From positions 1,612,001 through 1,676,000 of the forward strand of contig NZ_JAFBCA010000001.1 in the NCBI RefSeq assembly GCF_016907475.1: a DNA stretch of 64,000 nt, given 5' to 3'. Source of the stretch: Nocardioides cavernae (GTDB lineage: Bacteria > Actinomycetota > Actinomycetes > Propionibacteriales > Nocardioidaceae). Shown here one piece after another: positions 8,085-18,524 of this stretch. The notes under the pieces were generated by a model. That model ran no database searches. It saw only the letters and a list, made by a program, of their open reading frames with translations, and was not told where the DNA came from. Each line of letters opens with the position of its first letter. The first letter of the stretch is position 1. A program made the translations under genes and the position numbers.

Positions 8085-8768
8085 TCAGGAGACCCAGGTG
8101 CGCCAACCGAAGCCGTTGGCCAGGTACTTGGCGTCAGCCTTGACCGTGAACGACCAGTACCAGGTGCCGCCGCGGCGGGGCAGCCGGACCTTGTACTTGC
8201 CCTTGTTGTCGGTCTTGATCGTCTTGAACTTCTTGTAGCCCTTCTTCTCCTTCTTGGAGACCTGGATGACGATCTTCTTCTTGGCGTAGTCCGGCGTGAC
8301 CTTGCCCTTGATCACGAAGCCCGAGCTGGGGCGGGTGATCTTGCGCGCGACGCCGATCGTGAAGGGCGCGGACTCGCTGGGCGTGTAGTTGTCGGCGTAG
8401 GCGTCCTGCACGGGGTCGGTGTAGCCGCTGTAGACGACCTTGTAGCTGGTGTTCATCTGCGGCTTGACGTCGTAGAACGACGCGTAGGTGTTCTCCGCGG
8501 TGGCGACCGGGACCCACGCGGCCGAGCCGGCCTCCTGCGCCATCAGCGTGACGGTGCCGTCGGCGCTGCCGGGGGAGTAGCCGTCGGAGCTGGACAGGTC
8601 GACCGAGACGTAGAAGTCGTCGCCGTACTCGACCTGGGCGGCGCTCGGCGTCGCGGTGGTGGTGGTGGTCCAGGTGTCGGCCGCCTGGCTGGGCGCGGCG
8701 ATGGCGATCGGCGCCAGGCCGAGCAGTCCAGCACTGACGGTGCCGGCGATGAGACGAGTGGTGCGCAT
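8085..8768 (-). CDS. Secreted protein with Ig-like beta-sandwich repeats
   Basis: 227 residues from ATG 8768. A Sec signal peptide (MRTTRLIAGTVSAGLLGLAP ... AAPSQAAD) is followed by two beta-rich regions. The first resembles bacterial Ig-like repeats (YGDDFYVSVDLSSSDGYSPG; DGTVTLMAQE). The second is lysine-rich (KKKIVIQVSKKEKKGYKKFK) and ends in GTWYWSFTVKAD, the pattern of actinobacterial surface-associated Ig-like domains. GAGAGGA lies upstream of the ATG. No catalytic residues are visible; a wall-associated or adhesive role is possible. Confidence 0.75.
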   Translation of the reverse strand: MRTTRLIAGTVSAGLLGLAPIAIAAPSQAADTWTTTTTATPSAAQVEYGDDFYVSVDLSSSDGYSPGSADGTVTLMAQEAGSAAWVPVATAENTYASFYDVKPQMNTSYKVVYSGYTDPVQDAYADNYTPSESAPFTIGVARKITRPSSGFVIKGKVTPDYAKKKIVIQVSKKEKKGYKKFKTIKTDNKGKYKVRLPRRGGTWYWSFTVKADAKYLANGFGWRTWVS

Positions 8769-8964
8769 GTCCCCGTTGTTCCTCTCAGGAGAAAGATCTG
8801 GCCGCCCGGCAACGCCGGGCGTTGAGGTGGTGCTACCCCTGAGCCGCACGGGACAAACCCCTCGTCCCCCGCGCGCCCGTGTCCGGCAGCCCCCGTAGAC
8901 TTTCATCCTCCCCCACCTCCTGCCCATGTGGGGGCTCTTCCGCGTGCTCTCGAAGGGATCCCCG

Positions 8965-11900
8965 GTGCCGTCCACGCCCCTCGCCGCCGTCGCCAAGCGT
9001 GTCGTCGCCACCCCTACGCTGGGTGGTGCCCTCGCTGACGCCGCGGTGCAGTCCTCCCTCGACCTCACCGGCCCCGGCGCCGTGCGGCCCTTCGTGGTGC
9101 ACGGGCTGGTCGAGCGCGGGCGCACGGTCCTGGCCGTCACGGCGACCTCGCGCGAGGCGGAGGACCTCGTCGAGGAGCTCGCCGACCTCGTCGACCCCGA
9201 TTCCGTCGCCTACTACCCAAGCTGGGAGACGCTGCCCCACGAGCGCCTCAGCCCCCGCAGCGACACGGTCGGCCGCCGACTGGCCGTCCTGCGGCGCCTG
9301 CGCCACCCCGGGACCGACGCCGCCAACGGTCCGCTCAAGGTGGTCGTCGCTCCCATCCGCAGCCTGCTGCAGCCCCAGGTGGCCGGTCTCGCCGACATCG
9401 AGCCGGTCGAGCTGGCCTCAGGTGACACCCGGCCGCTCGACGAGGTCGTGCGCGGCCTGGCCGGCGCGGCGTACAGCCGGGTCGACATGGTCGAGCGCCG
9501 CGGCGAGTTCGCGGTCCGCGGCGGGATCGTCGACGTCTTCCCGCCCACCGAGGAGCACCCCCTGCGGGTGGAGTTCTGGGGCGACGACGTCGAGGACATC
9601 CGCTCGTTCTCCGTCGCCGACCAGCGCACCGTCGAGACGGTCGCCCGGCTGTGGGCGCCGCCGTGCCGCGAGCTGCTGCTCACCGACGACGTACGACGCC
9701 GCGCCGCCGGGCTGGGCCAGGCGCACCCGCAGCTGCTCGAGCTCACCGACAAGATGGCCGCTGGCATCGCCGTGGAGGGCATGGAGTCGCTCGCGGTCGC
9801 GCTGGTCGACTCGATGGAGCTGCTCGTCGACCTGATGCCGGCCGACACCACCGTGCTGGTCCTCGACCCCGAGCGCGCCCGCACCCGCGCGCACGACCTG
9901 GTCGCGACGAGCGAGGAGTTCCTGGGCGCCTCGTGGGCCGCGGCCGCCGGTGGCGGCACGGCCCCGATCGACCTCGGCGCCGCGTCCTACCGCGAGATCG
10001 CAGACGTCCGGCTGCACGCCCTCGGCCTCGGTCACGCGTGGTGGACGGTCAGCCCCTTCGGCATCGACACCGACGACGTGCCCGACGCCGGTCTTGAGTC
10101 AGCCGGCGTGCCGAGCCGGACCCTGCCCACCCATCCCGCCGAGGCCTACCGCGGCGACCTGCAGCAGGCCGTCGACGACATCCGCGGCTGGATCACCGAC
10201 GGGCTCGACGTCGTGGTCGTGCACGCCGGGCACGGACCTGCCGAGCGGTTCGTCGAGCTGCTGGGGGAGAACGACATCGCCGCCCGCCTCGTCGAGGAGG
10301 GCGACACCGCCGGGCCCAACGTCGTGACCGTGACGTGCGGCCACCTCGTGCACGGCATCGTCGACGACGAGGCGCAGGTCGCTGTCGTCACCGGCGACGA
10401 CCTGTCGGGGCAGAAGACGTCCACCCGCGACATGCGCAAGATGCCCGCGCGGCGCAAGAAGCAGATCGACCCGCTCGAGCTGAAGGCCGGCGACTACGTC
10501 GTGCACGAGCAGCACGGCGTCGGCCGCTTCGTGGAGATGAAGCAGCGCGAGATCGGTGGCGCGGTGCGCGAGTACCTCGTCCTGGAGTACGGCCCCAGCA
10601 AGCGCGGCGGGCCCAACGACATGCTCTACGTCCCGGCCGACACGCTCGACCAGGTCACCCGCTACGTCGGCGGCGAGAACCCCAGCCTCGACCGCCTCGG
10701 TGGCGGCGACTGGACCAAGCGCAAGAACAAGGCGCGCCGCGCGGTCCGCGAGATCGCGGCTGAGCTGATCAAGCTCTACGCCGCCCGGCAGGCGACCAAG
10801 GGCCACGCCTACGGCCCTGACACCCCGTGGCAGCGCGAGCTCGAGGATGCGTTCCCGTTCACCGAGACGGTCGACCAGCTGACCACGGTCGACGAGGTCA
10901 AGGCCGACATGCGCAGGGTCGTGCCGATGGACCGGCTCGTCTGCGGCGACGTCGGCTACGGCAAGACGGAGATCGCGGTGCGGGCGGCGTTCAAGGCGGT
11001 GCAGGACGGCAAGCAGGTCGCGGTGCTGGTGCCCACGACGCTGCTCGTCACCCAGCACCTGTCGACGTTCTCCGAGCGGATGAGCGGCTTCCCGGTGGTC
11101 ATCAAGGGCCTCTCGCGCTTCCAGACCGACAAGGAGGCCAAGGAGGTCGTCGCCGGCCTGGGCGACGGGTCGATCGACATCGTCGTCGGCACCCACCGCC
11201 TGCTCAACCCCGACATCAGGGTCAAGGACCTCGGCCTGATCATCGTCGACGAGGAGCAGCGCTTCGGCGTCGAGCACAAGGAGCAGATGAAGCGGATGCG
11301 CACGTCGGTCGACGTGCTGTCGATGAGCGCGACGCCGATCCCCCGCACGCTCGAGATGGCGGTCACCGGCATCCGTGAGATGTCCACGATCACCACCCCG
11401 CCCGAGGAGCGGCACCCGGTCCTCACCTACGTCGGCGCCTACGAGGACCGGCAGGTCGTGGCGGCGGTGCGCCGCGAGCTGCTGCGCGAGGGCCAGGTCT
11501 TCTACATCCACAACCGGGTGCAGTCGATCGAGAAGGCCGCCGCCCGGATCCGCGAGCTCGTGCCGGAGGCCCGCGTCGCGACCGCCCACGGCCAGATGAA
11601 CGAGCGCCAGCTCGAGCAGGTGATGCTCGACTTCTGGGAGAAGCGCTTCGACGTGCTCGTCTGCACGACGCTGGTGGAGTCGGGCCTCGACGTCTCCAAC
11701 GCCAACACGATGATCATCGAGCGCTCCGACACCCTCGGCCTCTCGCAGCTGCACCAGCTGCGCGGTCGCGTCGGTCGCTCGCGGGAACGGGCCTATGCCT
11801 ACTTCCTCTACCCGGCGGAGAAGCCGCTGACCGAGACCGCCCACGAGCGGCTCGCGACGCTGGCCCAGCACTCCGACCTCGGCGGGGGCATGGCCATCGC

Positions 11901-12549
11901 GATGAAGGACCTCGAGATCCGCGGCGCGGGCAACCTGCTCGGCGGCGAGCAGTCCGGCCACATCGCCGACGTCGGCTTCGACCTCTACGTCCGCCTGGTC
12001 GGCGAGGCGGTCGCCGACTTCAAGGGCGGCGCCGAGGAGGAGCTCGCCGAGGTCCGCATCGAGCTCCCGGTCGACGCCCACCTCCCGCACGACTACATCC
12101 CCAGCGAGCGGCTGCGCCTCGAGATCTACAAGCGGCTGGCCGAGGTGCGCACCGACGCCGACGTCGACGAGGTCCGCGCCGAGTTGCTCGACCGTTACGG
12201 CAACCCGCCCGAGGTCGTGGAGTCCCTGCTCGTCGTGGCGCGCTTCCGGGCCCGGTGCCGCCAGGCAGGGGTCCGCGAGGTGACGGTGGCCGGCAAGTAC
12301 GTCCGGTTCGCGCCGGTCGACCTGCCCGAGTCGCGCGTCGTACGCCTCCAGCGGCTGCACCCGAAGAGCGTCGTCAAGGCGCCGGTCAGCACCATCCTCG
12401 TGCCGCGGCCGCAGGGGACCGGGTTCCCCGTGCGCCCGGTGGCAGGCGTGGCCCTGCTTGAATGGGCCCGCGCCGTGATCGACGATGTGGTCGACCCGCC
12501 CGCGCCCGCGCCCAGCCCGGCCAGCGTCGACCAAGGAGTGACCCCGTGA
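8965..12549 (+). CDS. mfd: Transcription-repair coupling factor Mfd
   Basis: 1194 residues. The N-terminal UvrB-like module includes YYPSWETLPHERLSP. The CarD-like RNA polymerase-interaction domain is near residues 505-600 (LKAGDYVVHEQHGVGRF). The RecG-like motor has Walker A GDVGYGKTE near 661, DEEQRFG near 761, and SATPIPRT. A C-terminal TRCF domain follows. Mfd displaces stalled RNA polymerase and recruits UvrA. GTG 8965 is preferred because GAAGGGA lies six bases upstream; ATG 8926 is in frame but has no ribosome site. The stop overlaps the GTG of the next gene. Confidence 0.96.
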   Translation: MPSTPLAAVAKRVVATPTLGGALADAAVQSSLDLTGPGAVRPFVVHGLVERGRTVLAVTATSREAEDLVEELADLVDPDSVAYYPSWETLPHERLSPRSDTVGRRLAVLRRLRHPGTDAANGPLKVVVAPIRSLLQPQVAGLADIEPVELASGDTRPLDEVVRGLAGAAYSRVDMVERRGEFAVRGGIVDVFPPTEEHPLRVEFWGDDVEDIRSFSVADQRTVETVARLWAPPCRELLLTDDVRRRAAGLGQAHPQLLELTDKMAAGIAVEGMESLAVALVDSMELLVDLMPADTTVLVLDPERARTRAHDLVATSEEFLGASWAAAAGGGTAPIDLGAASYREIADVRLHALGLGHAWWTVSPFGIDTDDVPDAGLESAGVPSRTLPTHPAEAYRGDLQQAVDDIRGWITDGLDVVVVHAGHGPAERFVELLGENDIAARLVEEGDTAGPNVVTVTCGHLVHGIVDDEAQVAVVTGDDLSGQKTSTRDMRKMPARRKKQIDPLELKAGDYVVHEQHGVGRFVEMKQREIGGAVREYLVLEYGPSKRGGPNDMLYVPADTLDQVTRYVGGENPSLDRLGGGDWTKRKNKARRAVREIAAELIKLYAARQATKGHAYGPDTPWQRELEDAFPFTETVDQLTTVDEVKADMRRVVPMDRLVCGDVGYGKTEIAVRAAFKAVQDGKQVAVLVPTTLLVTQHLSTFSERMSGFPVVIKGLSRFQTDKEAKEVVAGLGDGSIDIVVGTHRLLNPDIRVKDLGLIIVDEEQRFGVEHKEQMKRMRTSVDVLSMSATPIPRTLEMAVTGIREMSTITTPPEERHPVLTYVGAYEDRQVVAAVRRELLREGQVFYIHNRVQSIEKAAARIRELVPEARVATAHGQMNERQLEQVMLDFWEKRFDVLVCTTLVESGLDVSNANTMIIERSDTLGLSQLHQLRGRVGRSRERAYAYFLYPAEKPLTETAHERLATLAQHSDLGGGMAIAMKDLEIRGAGNLLGGEQSGHIADVGFDLYVRLVGEAVADFKGGAEEELAEVRIELPVDAHLPHDYIPSERLRLEIYKRLAEVRTDADVDEVRAELLDRYGNPPEVVESLLVVARFRARCRQAGVREVTVAGKYVRFAPVDLPESRVVRLQRLHPKSVVKAPVSTILVPRPQGTGFPVRPVAGVALLEWARAVIDDVVDPPAPAPSPASVDQGVTP

Positions 12550-13214
12550 GCAAGACCCGCCTGATGACGGCTGCGACGACAGCCATCGCAGGACTGCTGT
12601 TGACCGGATGCGGCAGCGCCAACCCCGGTGTCGCGGTCAAGGTCGGCGACGAGGAGATCTCGACGCGCCACGTCGACGCGGTGACGGCCAACTACTGCAC
12701 GGCGGTCGGTGAGCTCGAGTCCGCGGTGCCGATGGGCTTCGTGCGCCAGTACGTCGTCCAGCTCCTGACGCTGCGCTCGCAGGCCTCGCAGATCGCCGAC
12801 GACTACGGCGTCGAGCCGGGCACGGCCTACTTCACCGACGTCGCCCAGCGAGAGGCCACCGCGAGCACCCAGCCCGAGGAGGTCCAGGACGACTACGTCG
12901 AGCTGGCCTCGACCTCGGCCTACGCCCAGGACATCGTCGACCAGGTCGGGCGGATCGTCCTGGAGGACCAGGGCGTCACGGACCCGACGGCGGAGCAGAC
13001 CACCCAGGCCGGCGTCGACGTCTTCAGCCAGTGGCCCAACACGCACGACCTCGAGATCGACCCGCGCTTCGGCCTGCGCACCGTCGACGGCGTGCTGTCC
13101 CCGGTCGACACCAGCACCTCGGTCGCGGTCGGCGACACCGCCAAGGCGGGCATGTCGACCGAGCCCGACCCGGCCTTCGCCGAGACGCTGCCGGTCAACC
13201 ACCGCTGCGGCTGA
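12546..13214 (+). CDS. SurA N-terminal-like lipoprotein
   Basis: 222 residues from GTG 12546, overlapping the mfd stop and preceded by AAGGAG. The signal peptide ends in a lipobox (LLLTGC), so it should be lipid-anchored outside the membrane. The mature part begins VAVKVGDEEISTRHVDAV, the pattern of SurA/PpiC-type chaperone N-terminal domains. No parvulin domain follows. A SurA-like lipoprotein between mfd and mazG recurs in actinobacteria. A chaperone role for exported proteins is inferred from the family. Confidence 0.8.
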   Translation: MSKTRLMTAATTAIAGLLLTGCGSANPGVAVKVGDEEISTRHVDAVTANYCTAVGELESAVPMGFVRQYVVQLLTLRSQASQIADDYGVEPGTAYFTDVAQREATASTQPEEVQDDYVELASTSAYAQDIVDQVGRIVLEDQGVTDPTAEQTTQAGVDVFSQWPNTHDLEIDPRFGLRTVDGVLSPVDTSTSVAVGDTAKAGMSTEPDPAFAETLPVNHRCG

Positions 13215-13218
13215 TCCC

Positions 13219-13614
13219 ATGACCGCCCCTGCGCCCAGGACCTCGGCCATGGAGGAGTTCGCCGACCAGATGCGGGTCCTCCAGCGCGAGTGCGCGTGGA
13301 AGCGGGAGCAGACCCACACCTCGCTGATCCCCTACGTGCGCGAGGAGGCCGAGGAGGTCGTCGAGGCGATCGAGTCGGGCGACCCTGCCGCGCTGTGCGA
13401 CGAGCTGGGCGACCTGCTGCTGCAGGTCGTCATCCACGCGGTCATCGCGGAGGAGGCGGGCGACTTCACCCTCGACGACGTGGCCCGCGGGGTCATCGCC
13501 AAGATGGAGCGGCGCAACCCCCACGTCTTCGGTGACGCCGTGGCGACCGACACCGCCGAGGTGATGCGGCTGTGGAACGCCGCGAAGGCTGCCGAGAAGG
13601 CCGAGAAGGGCTGA
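13219..13614 (+). CDS. mazG: MazG-type nucleotide pyrophosphohydrolase
   Basis: 131 residues with one MazG domain. The helical metal-binding motif is visible as EEAEEVVEAIESGD followed by CDELGDLLLQVVIHA. MazG enzymes hydrolyse nucleoside triphosphates to monophosphates plus pyrophosphate (house-cleaning of non-canonical dNTPs). Escherichia coli MazG has two domains (about 263 residues); this one has a single domain, so it should work as an oligomer. It starts five bases after the lipoprotein gene and probably shares its mRNA. Confidence 0.88.
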   Translation: MTAPAPRTSAMEEFADQMRVLQRECAWKREQTHTSLIPYVREEAEEVVEAIESGDPAALCDELGDLLLQVVIHAVIAEEAGDFTLDDVARGVIAKMERRNPHVFGDAVATDTAEVMRLWNAAKAAEKAEKG

Positions 13615-13639
13615 CCTGGCCCCGATCGGAGCCCGAACG

Positions 13640-14362
13640 TCATGAGGACGGGTCGTCCTGACGACCATCGGCCATGACGTCCTCGGCTCCGGCCCGGAGG
13701 CGGTCGGTGTCCATCACGTCGCGCGCCACCATCGCCCCCAGGGACAGCCGAGTGGGCTCCGGGACGAAGGCGCCGACGTAGGTCTCGTCGAGGCGACCGG
13801 TCGCGGCGACCAGCGCCACCGCGTCGACGTAGGCCGTGCGCACGTCGTCGAACCTGTTCCGCAGCGAGCGCTCGGTGTCGGGAGGGACGTCGGTGGCGAG
13901 CGCGACGAAGGCCTCCATGCGGCCGACGAGGACGCCGACGTCCGCACCACGGTCGACCAGGTGGCCGACGAGGCTCACGTGTGTCTCCGCCATCGCCACC
14001 ACGAGGTCGCCGGGGTCGGACCCCCGTGCCGGGAGGCGCAGGCCGTCGGGCGGGTGGAAGTGGACGTCGCTCGGGGAGTCGATGACGTACGACGTCGGGT
14101 CGGCGCGCCACTGCGACGGCAGCACGCCGAACTCGCGGCGGAAGGCGCGGGCGAAGACGTCGTAGCCGGTGAAGCCGCAGTCGGCGGCGATGTCCTGAAG
14201 GGTCCGGTCGGTCGCGATCATGAGGTGCGCAGCCCGCTCGAGAAGCACCCGGCCGCGGAACCGGGGCGCCGACTCGCCCGCGACCCGGCCCGACTCGTCG
14301 GCGTCAGCGGCGCCGTCGACCCAGGCCCTGAAGTGGTCGGCGGCGGTGGGCGGGTCGGTCAC
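13640..14362 (-). CDS. AraC-family regulator with N-terminal DNA-binding domain
   Basis: 240 residues from GTG 14362, which overlaps the stop of the upstream exported-protein gene (GTGA). The AraC helix-turn-helix region is N-terminal: LMIATDRTLQDIAADCGFTG, then FARAFRREFGVLPSQWR. The C-terminal 120 residues (VAMAETHVSLVGHLVDRG ...) are helical and resemble DinB-like or ligand-binding domains of similar regulators. No ribosome site is visible, so translational coupling is likely. It is convergent with mazG, 25 bases away. Confidence 0.75.
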   Translation of the reverse strand: MTDPPTAADHFRAWVDGAADADESGRVAGESAPRFRGRVLLERAAHLMIATDRTLQDIAADCGFTGYDVFARAFRREFGVLPSQWRADPTSYVIDSPSDVHFHPPDGLRLPARGSDPGDLVVAMAETHVSLVGHLVDRGADVGVLVGRMEAFVALATDVPPDTERSLRNRFDDVRTAYVDAVALVAATGRLDETYVGAFVPEPTRLSLGAMVARDVMDTDRLRAGAEDVMADGRQDDPSS

Positions 14363-15771
14363 CGTCGCGTGACGAGCCGGGCCCGCGGCTCGGGGAAGTC
14401 GAAGCCAAGCAGGACGAGGCCTCCCGGCGTCACGAACGCGCCCGCCGGGCGGCCGAGGTCGAGACCCGGCAGACGCGCGGTCCGGCCGTCGGGGTGCAGC
14501 CTGCGCACCCGCGTCACGATGGGTGCCTCGCTGTCGCCCGCGGACGGATCGCCAGAGGCGCGCACGCCCCAGACGACGACACCGCGACCGCGGTCGTCCA
14601 CCAAGGCGGTCGGTCCGTGCACGACGGTGACGTAGAGGTCCTCCCACGCGACGCGCCCGAAACCCTTTACCGGGCCGAGTCGGCCGCGCCGGTCCCACGG
14701 CCTGCCAAAGCCCTCGAACTGATTCGTGTCGATGGAGGTCCAGGTGACGTAGGAGTCGCCGCGGGCGTCGGTGGCGATCGATGCGAGCCCGTAGGGGCCG
14801 GAGCGGACGACCGTCTCGCGGCTGAGCGAGCCACCGGCCCGCCACACGCGGCCCACGAGCTCGTTGCCGCCGTTGATGCTGTCGTAGCGGGTCCACAGGA
14901 CGCGGGCGTCCTGGCGCGCGTCGAGCGTCAGGACCGGGCCGGAACTCTCGAGGCCGGGCCGCTCGGCCGTCGGTCCCCGGTCGATCGTGCGTCGTGCGGC
15001 GATGCGACCGCTCGTGGTCACCCGGACCACCTCGATCCCGACGGACGAGCCGATGCCACCGATCGGCACGCCTGCGACCCAGAAGGCGCGGTCACCGGTC
15101 GCCACGGTCGCGGTGCCGCCGGTCATGCCGAGGTCGGTGACAGGGGAGAGGGACCCGTCCGGTCGCACCCGGCGCAGCAGCATCAGCGGCGGGGCTGTCC
15201 CGCCGGACGCGTCGAGCCGCGGCTGCAGCCACGTGACGACGGCCGTGCCGTCGGGGGTCATCGCCACGTCAGAGATGCCTGTCTCGGAGCCCTCGCCCCA
15301 GACGAGCTGCGCGGGCGTCGGAGCCCCGCGGCGCGGGACCCGGAGCACCCACGGTCGGTAGCCGGCGGTCTCCTCGCGGTACTCCGTCCAGCCGATCACC
15401 AGGTCGCCGGCGTCGTCCATCGCCACCCGGAGAGTGTCGACGGAGTGGGTCGACGAGTAGGCCGTCCGTGGCGGCCCCAGCCGCCCGTCGCGACGGACCT
15501 GCCGGACACGGACGTCGGTGCGCACGACCGGGTCCTCCCAGGGCTCGGGCGGCGGTGCCACGACGGTCCGCGACAGCCACGCCACGACCGTGCGGCCCGC
15601 CCCGTTGACGGCGTACGTCGGAGCGGTCGAGGTGGTGTCCTCGCGCGGGTCGAGCACCTTCGGTCGGGACCAGCCATCCGCGGGCCGGGCGACCGACGTG
15701 GGCGAGACCGTGGTCGTGACGAGGACGAGCAGCGCTGCCACGAGCAGGCGGACGACTGGTCGAGCGAGCAT
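14359..15771 (-). CDS. Exported beta-propeller-like protein of unknown function
   Basis: 470 residues with a signal peptide (MLARPVVRLLVAALLVLVTT ... ARP). The mature sequence has repeated blade-like strands of the type VAMDDAGDLVIGWTEYR, VAMTPDGTAVVTWLQ, ATDARGDSYVTWTSID and LVDDRGRGVVVWGV. This suggests a secreted propeller of about six blades. No enzyme motif was recognised. Its stop overlaps the start of the AraC-type regulator, so the two are probably co-transcribed. Confidence 0.7.
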   Translation of the reverse strand: MLARPVVRLLVAALLVLVTTTVSPTSVARPADGWSRPKVLDPREDTTSTAPTYAVNGAGRTVVAWLSRTVVAPPPEPWEDPVVRTDVRVRQVRRDGRLGPPRTAYSSTHSVDTLRVAMDDAGDLVIGWTEYREETAGYRPWVLRVPRRGAPTPAQLVWGEGSETGISDVAMTPDGTAVVTWLQPRLDASGGTAPPLMLLRRVRPDGSLSPVTDLGMTGGTATVATGDRAFWVAGVPIGGIGSSVGIEVVRVTTSGRIAARRTIDRGPTAERPGLESSGPVLTLDARQDARVLWTRYDSINGGNELVGRVWRAGGSLSRETVVRSGPYGLASIATDARGDSYVTWTSIDTNQFEGFGRPWDRRGRLGPVKGFGRVAWEDLYVTVVHGPTALVDDRGRGVVVWGVRASGDPSAGDSEAPIVTRVRRLHPDGRTARLPGLDLGRPAGAFVTPGGLVLLGFDFPEPRARLVTRR

Positions 15772-15819
15772 GGGGACCCCCGTCCTCGGACCCGGTGCGG
15801 GTCCTCGGGCCGAGAGTAG

Positions 15820-17223
<1,404 letters not shown>

Positions 17224-17241
17224 GCAGGCACACTTGCCTGC

Positions 17242-17865
17242 ATGCCTTCCCAGCGCCGCACTCCTCGGGCCGGGCCCGGCGGATCGCGCGGCCCGCGGCA
17301 GGGCTCCAGCACGCACCCCGGCGCCCGCGGCTCACGGCCGCGGGCAGCCGGGACGCGCACGACGTCCTCACGGACCGCTGACCCGGTCGCCGAGGCGTCG
17401 CGTCCGGCCGCTCCGCGCAGCGCCGCGCGTCGTCCGCGCTTCACGGGCCGCGCCGCGGTGCTGGTGCTCGTGCTCGCGGTGCTGACCGTGTCCTACGCGT
17501 CGTCGCTGCGGGCCTACCTGCAGCAGCGGTCCCACATCGGCGACCTCAAGGTGCAGATCGCCGAGCGCGAGGCCAGCATCAACGACCTCGAGCGGGAGAA
17601 GAAGCGCTGGGACGACCCTGCCTACGTCAAGGCGCAGGCCCGCGCACGGTTCGGCTACCTGATGCCCGGCGAGGCCGGCTTAGAGGTGATCGGACCCGAC
17701 GGTGCGCCGCTCGAGGCGCAGGCCTCGCTCAACGACCCCGACGACGTGATCAAGACCGTGCCCACGGCCTGGTGGACATCGGCGTGGGAGTCGATGGAGC
17801 TGGCCGGAAACCCGCCGCCGCCCGAAGAGGAGCCGGTCGACCTCGTCGACGGGACCAAGCAGTGA
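17242..17865 (+). CDS. ftsB: FtsB/DivIC-type cell division protein
   Basis: 207 residues. A basic, Pro/Ala/Arg-rich cytoplasmic N-terminus (about 67 residues) precedes a single membrane segment (AAVLVLVLAVLTVSYASSL). An extracytoplasmic coiled coil follows (HIGDLKVQIAEREASINDLE) with the family motif WDDPAYVKAQARARFGYLMPGE. It belongs to the septum formation initiator family, which bridges FtsQ and FtsL in the divisome. Leu147 is encoded by TTA (17680-17682), very rare in such GC-rich genomes. A CACACT box lies seven bases before the ATG. The stop overlaps the next GTG. Confidence 0.9.
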   Translation: MPSQRRTPRAGPGGSRGPRQGSSTHPGARGSRPRAAGTRTTSSRTADPVAEASRPAAPRSAARRPRFTGRAAVLVLVLAVLTVSYASSLRAYLQQRSHIGDLKVQIAEREASINDLEREKKRWDDPAYVKAQARARFGYLMPGEAGLEVIGPDGAPLEAQASLNDPDDVIKTVPTAWWTSAWESMELAGNPPPPEEEPVDLVDGTKQ

Positions 17866-18395
17866 GCGACGACGAGACCCCCCGCGACAACCCACGCATC
17901 GACGCAGCCGACGAGGCCGTGATCCGCGCCCAGCTCAAGCGCCGGCCCCGCGGCATCGACTCGATCGGCCACCGGTGCCCCTGCGGCAACCCCGACGTCG
18001 TGACCACCGAGCCGCGGCTCCCCAACGGCACGCCGTTCCCGACGACCTTCTACCTCACCTGCCCCCGGGCGGCCTCTCGCATCGGCACCCTCGAGGGCAC
18101 CCACGTGATGAAGGAGATGCAGGAGCGGCTCGGAACCGACGAGGAGCTCGCGGCGGCCTACCGCGCGGCGCACGAGCGCTACCTGGAGTTCCGCGCCGAG
18201 GTGGGGGAGCGGGCGGGGCTCGACGTCCCCGAGATCGACGGCATCAGCGCGGGTGGCATGCCCGACCGGGTCAAGTGCCTCCACGTCCTCGCCGGCCAGT
18301 CGCTCGCCATGGGGCGCGGGGTCAACCCGCTCGGCGACGAGGTCCTCGACCGGCTCGGCGACTGGTGGGCGTCGGGACCGTGCGTCGAGCGCTGA
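17862..18395 (+). CDS. DUF501 family protein
   Basis: 177 residues from GTG 17862, overlapping the ftsB stop (GTGA). The family features are the HRCPCGNPDVVTTEPRLPNG segment with paired cysteines, FPTTFYLTCPRA and MPDRVKCLHVLAGQSLAMG. DUF501 proteins are conserved in actinobacteria next to ftsB and ppx; the function is unknown. The Cys/His residues could bind metal. Part of the last codon run overlaps the start of an intergenic repeat. Confidence 0.88.
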   Translation: MSDDETPRDNPRIDAADEAVIRAQLKRRPRGIDSIGHRCPCGNPDVVTTEPRLPNGTPFPTTFYLTCPRAASRIGTLEGTHVMKEMQERLGTDEELAAAYRAAHERYLEFRAEVGERAGLDVPEIDGISAGGMPDRVKCLHVLAGQSLAMGRGVNPLGDEVLDRLGDWWASGPCVER

Positions 18396-18510
18396 CCGGG
18401 CACCTCCTCGCGCTACAGGCCGGTGACCGGGCACTTCCTCGCGCATGACGGGTGGTGCCGTGCGAGGAAGTGCCCGGTCGGCACCTCTCAGCGCGAGGAA
18501 GTGCCCGGTC
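18394..18510. repeat. Four-copy palindromic repeat between DUF501 and ppx genes
   Basis: GACCGGGCACTTCCTCGC occurs twice in direct orientation (18394-18411 with one mismatch, 18425-18442) and twice inverted (18462-18479, 18493-18510). The copies can fold into long hairpins. The first begins inside the DUF501 stop codon. This could be a REP-type element or act as a terminator or mRNA end stabiliser. Confidence 0.75.
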
Positions 18511-18524
18511 GGCATGATGTGGGC

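Noticed and set aside
8926..8964. ATG 8926 as mfd start
   Set aside because: No ribosome site, and the added 13 residues do not look like Mfd; GTG 8965 has GAAGGGA at proper spacing.
10099..12534. 811-codon minus-strand frame opposite mfd
   Set aside because: Composition (Asp/Val/Leu/His/Arg repeats) is that of the reverse frame of a GC-rich gene; mfd motifs on the plus strand are unambiguous.
14363..14896. Upstream extension of the AraC-type frame to 418 codons
   Set aside because: It overlaps the real exported-protein gene in another frame; the extra sequence is Arg-rich shadow.
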